Positions 62,760 through 64,000 of a stretch of DNA of 64,000 bases are shown one piece after another. The notes under the pieces were generated by a model that saw nothing but the letters and a program-made list of their open reading frames with translations, made no database searches and had not been told where the DNA came from. Within the stretch, counting starts at the first letter, position 1, and every line of letters starts with the position of its first letter. The stretch comes from CAVQZC01 sp963718315. GTDB lineage: Bacteria > Actinomycetota > Thermoleophilia > Gaiellales > JAICJC01. Both the position numbers and the translations under genes were made by a program. Location: positions 186,001-250,000 of the forward strand of contig CAVQZC010000012.1 in NCBI GenBank assembly GCA_963718315.1, in the 5' to 3' direction.

Positions 62760-63875
62760 TCAGCTGGGAGAATTGCCCAGCCGGGCGAGGAAGCGGACAA
62801 CCGCTCCCGAGTAGGCGATCGGGTCGTGATTCCAGGCCCGCACGTGCCCGACTCCGGGAAGCTCCACGAGTGTGACGCGATCGGGCCGAGCCGCGTGCAG
62901 GCGGCGGCTGGTGGCAACCGGCACGGTTGCGTCGGCCGACCCGTGGAAGACGAGCGCAGGGATCCGCAGCGCTCGCGCGTGCCGGGTCTCGTCCAGGTCG
63001 TCCAGGCTGACGTCGATCCGGCGCTCGAGCTGGCGCAGCACCAGCATCGTGAGGGGGGCGGGGATCCGGCGCCTGCGGGCGGTCGCAGCCAGCGTCGCGT
63101 GCCAGTCGAGCAGCGGCGAGTCGAGCACCGCGCCGACGACCGCGTCGCCCTCAGGCGCGAGGCGGGCGAAGCGGAGCGCGAGCAGGCCGCCCATGCTGAG
63201 TCCGACCAGCACCAGCTCACGCGCCCCGGCGGCAAGCGCGAACCGGGCAGCCGCGGCCACGTCCTCCCACTCCGTGGCGCCGAGGTGGTAGCGCCCGTCG
63301 GAGGAGGGCGGGGCGTCCTCGTCATTGCGGTAGGTGGTGACCAGCGCCGTGAGCCCCGCCGCGTGCAGCGCGGGGAGGATCCGCAGCGCCTCCGAACGGC
63401 TCGAGCCGCGGCCGTGCACGACCAGCGCCCACCGATCGCCGCCGGGCAGCAGCCAGGCCGGCATCCCGCCCAGCGGGCCGTCCACGACCACGTCCTCGTA
63501 GGGCAGGCCGTGCGCGTGCCGGGGGTTCAGGACGAACCCGTAGACGCTGACCGTGACTCCCTCTCCCGCGTGCAGGTCGCCGTCCCGGCGCACGAGATCA
63601 CGCACAACGGCCTCCCGGGTACAGCGTAGGACGCGGGAGGTCTGTCCGTACCCGGCGCGGGCAACGATTCCGTACACCCCAGCTTGCTCGGCATCCGGGT
63701 GCGCAGCGAACGTGATCGTGCTGCTGCCCACGTCGAGTACCGGCACCTCGTACAGCGCCGGGTAGCGCACTGGGTGGAGCACCTGGGCAGCCAGCCGCGT
63801 GTCGGGCCGCAGCCCTCCGGGCAGCGTTCCGCCGGCGGGCACGGCCTTCGCGGGAGCTCTAGCGGTCCGCCGCAC
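62760..63875 (-). CDS. alpha/beta hydrolase
   Basis: A 371-residue protein. An unusual N-terminal domain of about 145 residues precedes the hydrolase fold, which has LVVHGRGSSRSEAL (oxyanion), nucleophile Ser in LVGLSMGG, acid in FHGSADATVP and His in GVGHVRAW. The substrate is unknown. GTG start at 63875, inside the end of the upstream metallophosphoesterase gene. Confidence 0.88.
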   Translation of the reverse strand: MRRTARAPAKAVPAGGTLPGGLRPDTRLAAQVLHPVRYPALYEVPVLDVGSSTITFAAHPDAEQAGVYGIVARAGYGQTSRVLRCTREAVVRDLVRRDGDLHAGEGVTVSVYGFVLNPRHAHGLPYEDVVVDGPLGGMPAWLLPGGDRWALVVHGRGSSRSEALRILPALHAAGLTALVTTYRNDEDAPPSSDGRYHLGATEWEDVAAAARFALAAGARELVLVGLSMGGLLALRFARLAPEGDAVVGAVLDSPLLDWHATLAATARRRRIPAPLTMLVLRQLERRIDVSLDDLDETRHARALRIPALVFHGSADATVPVATSRRLHAARPDRVTLVELPGVGHVRAWNHDPIAYSGAVVRFLARLGNSPS

Positions 63876-64000
63876 CCTCGACGGACGCCAGGCGCAGCAG
63901 CGCCACCTCCGGGCGGGCCATCAGCCTGATCGGCACAAGAGTGGTGCCGGTGCCCCGCGACACCACGAGTGTGGTCGATCCGACTCGGTGGACGCCTTCC
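63859..64000 (-). CDS. metallophosphoesterase, C-terminal part (runs off the window)
   Basis: Only the last 46 codons are present, ending in TAG at 63861-63859. VGSTTLVVSRGTGTTLVPIR and LMARPEVALL match the C-terminal ends of YkuE/calcineurin-like metallophosphoesterases. The 5' end lies beyond 64000. It overlaps the alpha/beta hydrolase start by 17 bases. Confidence 0.65.
   Translation of the reverse strand, partial: EGVHRVGSTTLVVSRGTGTTLVPIRLMARPEVALLRLASVEGAADR

Overview
The window is high-GC DNA (roughly 70 percent by eye) with almost no spare sequence, many GTG/TTG starts, stop/start overlaps and several start codons 5-8 bases after a TANNNT hexamer (leaderless promoters). With ECF sigma/RskA-type anti-sigma genes, a large SRP RNA, a sortase and a CcmABCD-type heme exporter, it suggests an actinobacterium, most likely a deep-branching soil lineage such as Thermoleophilia (Solirubrobacterales/Gaiellales-like). 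The lineage is inference; no rRNA is present.

Layout. 0.1-2.5 kb: a secreted glycine-rich protein, a small membrane protein behind a palindromic operator, a DUF6308-like protein and tRNA-Phe. 2.6-10.8 kb: an unbroken minus-strand operon, moaC-moaB-ubiA(mqnP-like)-ccmA-ccmB-ccmC-ccmD-hemA-hemC-cobA/hemD-SAM adenosyltransferase, supplying molybdopterin, quinone prenylation, heme export for cytochrome c and tetrapyrroles. 11-18.3 kb: a secreted repeat protein, then a minus-strand run response regulator - histidine kinase - HtrA - trehalose synthase - GT20 - VOC protein, which reads as an envelope-stress and osmoprotectant unit. 18.3-25.5 kb: membrane M28 peptidase plus sortase, and opposite them a small membrane protein, MscS channel, class A PBP and MoeA. 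25.5-29.2 kb: lipoprotein binding protein, HAD hydrolase, Cys/Met PLP enzyme, CPBP protease, chorismate mutase. 29.3-36.2 kb: MacB-like ATPase/permease and a CysA-CysW-CysT-binding protein sulfate importer. 36.3-39.4 kb: XRE regulator, DedA, LigD-type polymerase domain, second HtrA.

39.6-44.5 kb is the accessory part. It holds a decayed glycine-rich gene and then two small islets bounded by repeated copies of the 3' end of tRNA-Val(CAC), whose intact gene sits at 44413-44485. One islet carries a phosphoesterase-family gene riddled with indels, the other a MarR regulator divergent from cupin genes with a twin operator. No integrase is present. 44.5-53.3 kb: a secreted TIM-barrel-like protein, SDR, KdpDE-like two-component pair, tRNA-Ser, a very large subtilase and a cNMP-binding-fold protein. 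53.3-60.5 kb is a housekeeping block: SRP RNA, dnaX, ybaB, recR, a PLP decarboxylase, lysC, asd. 60.5-64 kb: zinc-ribbon protein, RskA/ECF sigma pair, GNAT-like protein, Asp23-like protein, alpha/beta hydrolase and the end of a metallophosphoesterase.

A caution for users: at least seven otherwise well conserved genes, including lysC and three genes of the cysT/sulfate-binding-protein/htrA2 stretch, are each broken by exactly one extra base, and two long genes carry many indels. The insertion bias and intact protein content point to sequencing or assembly error rather than gene decay. These genes are annotated as whole genes with the shift position given.
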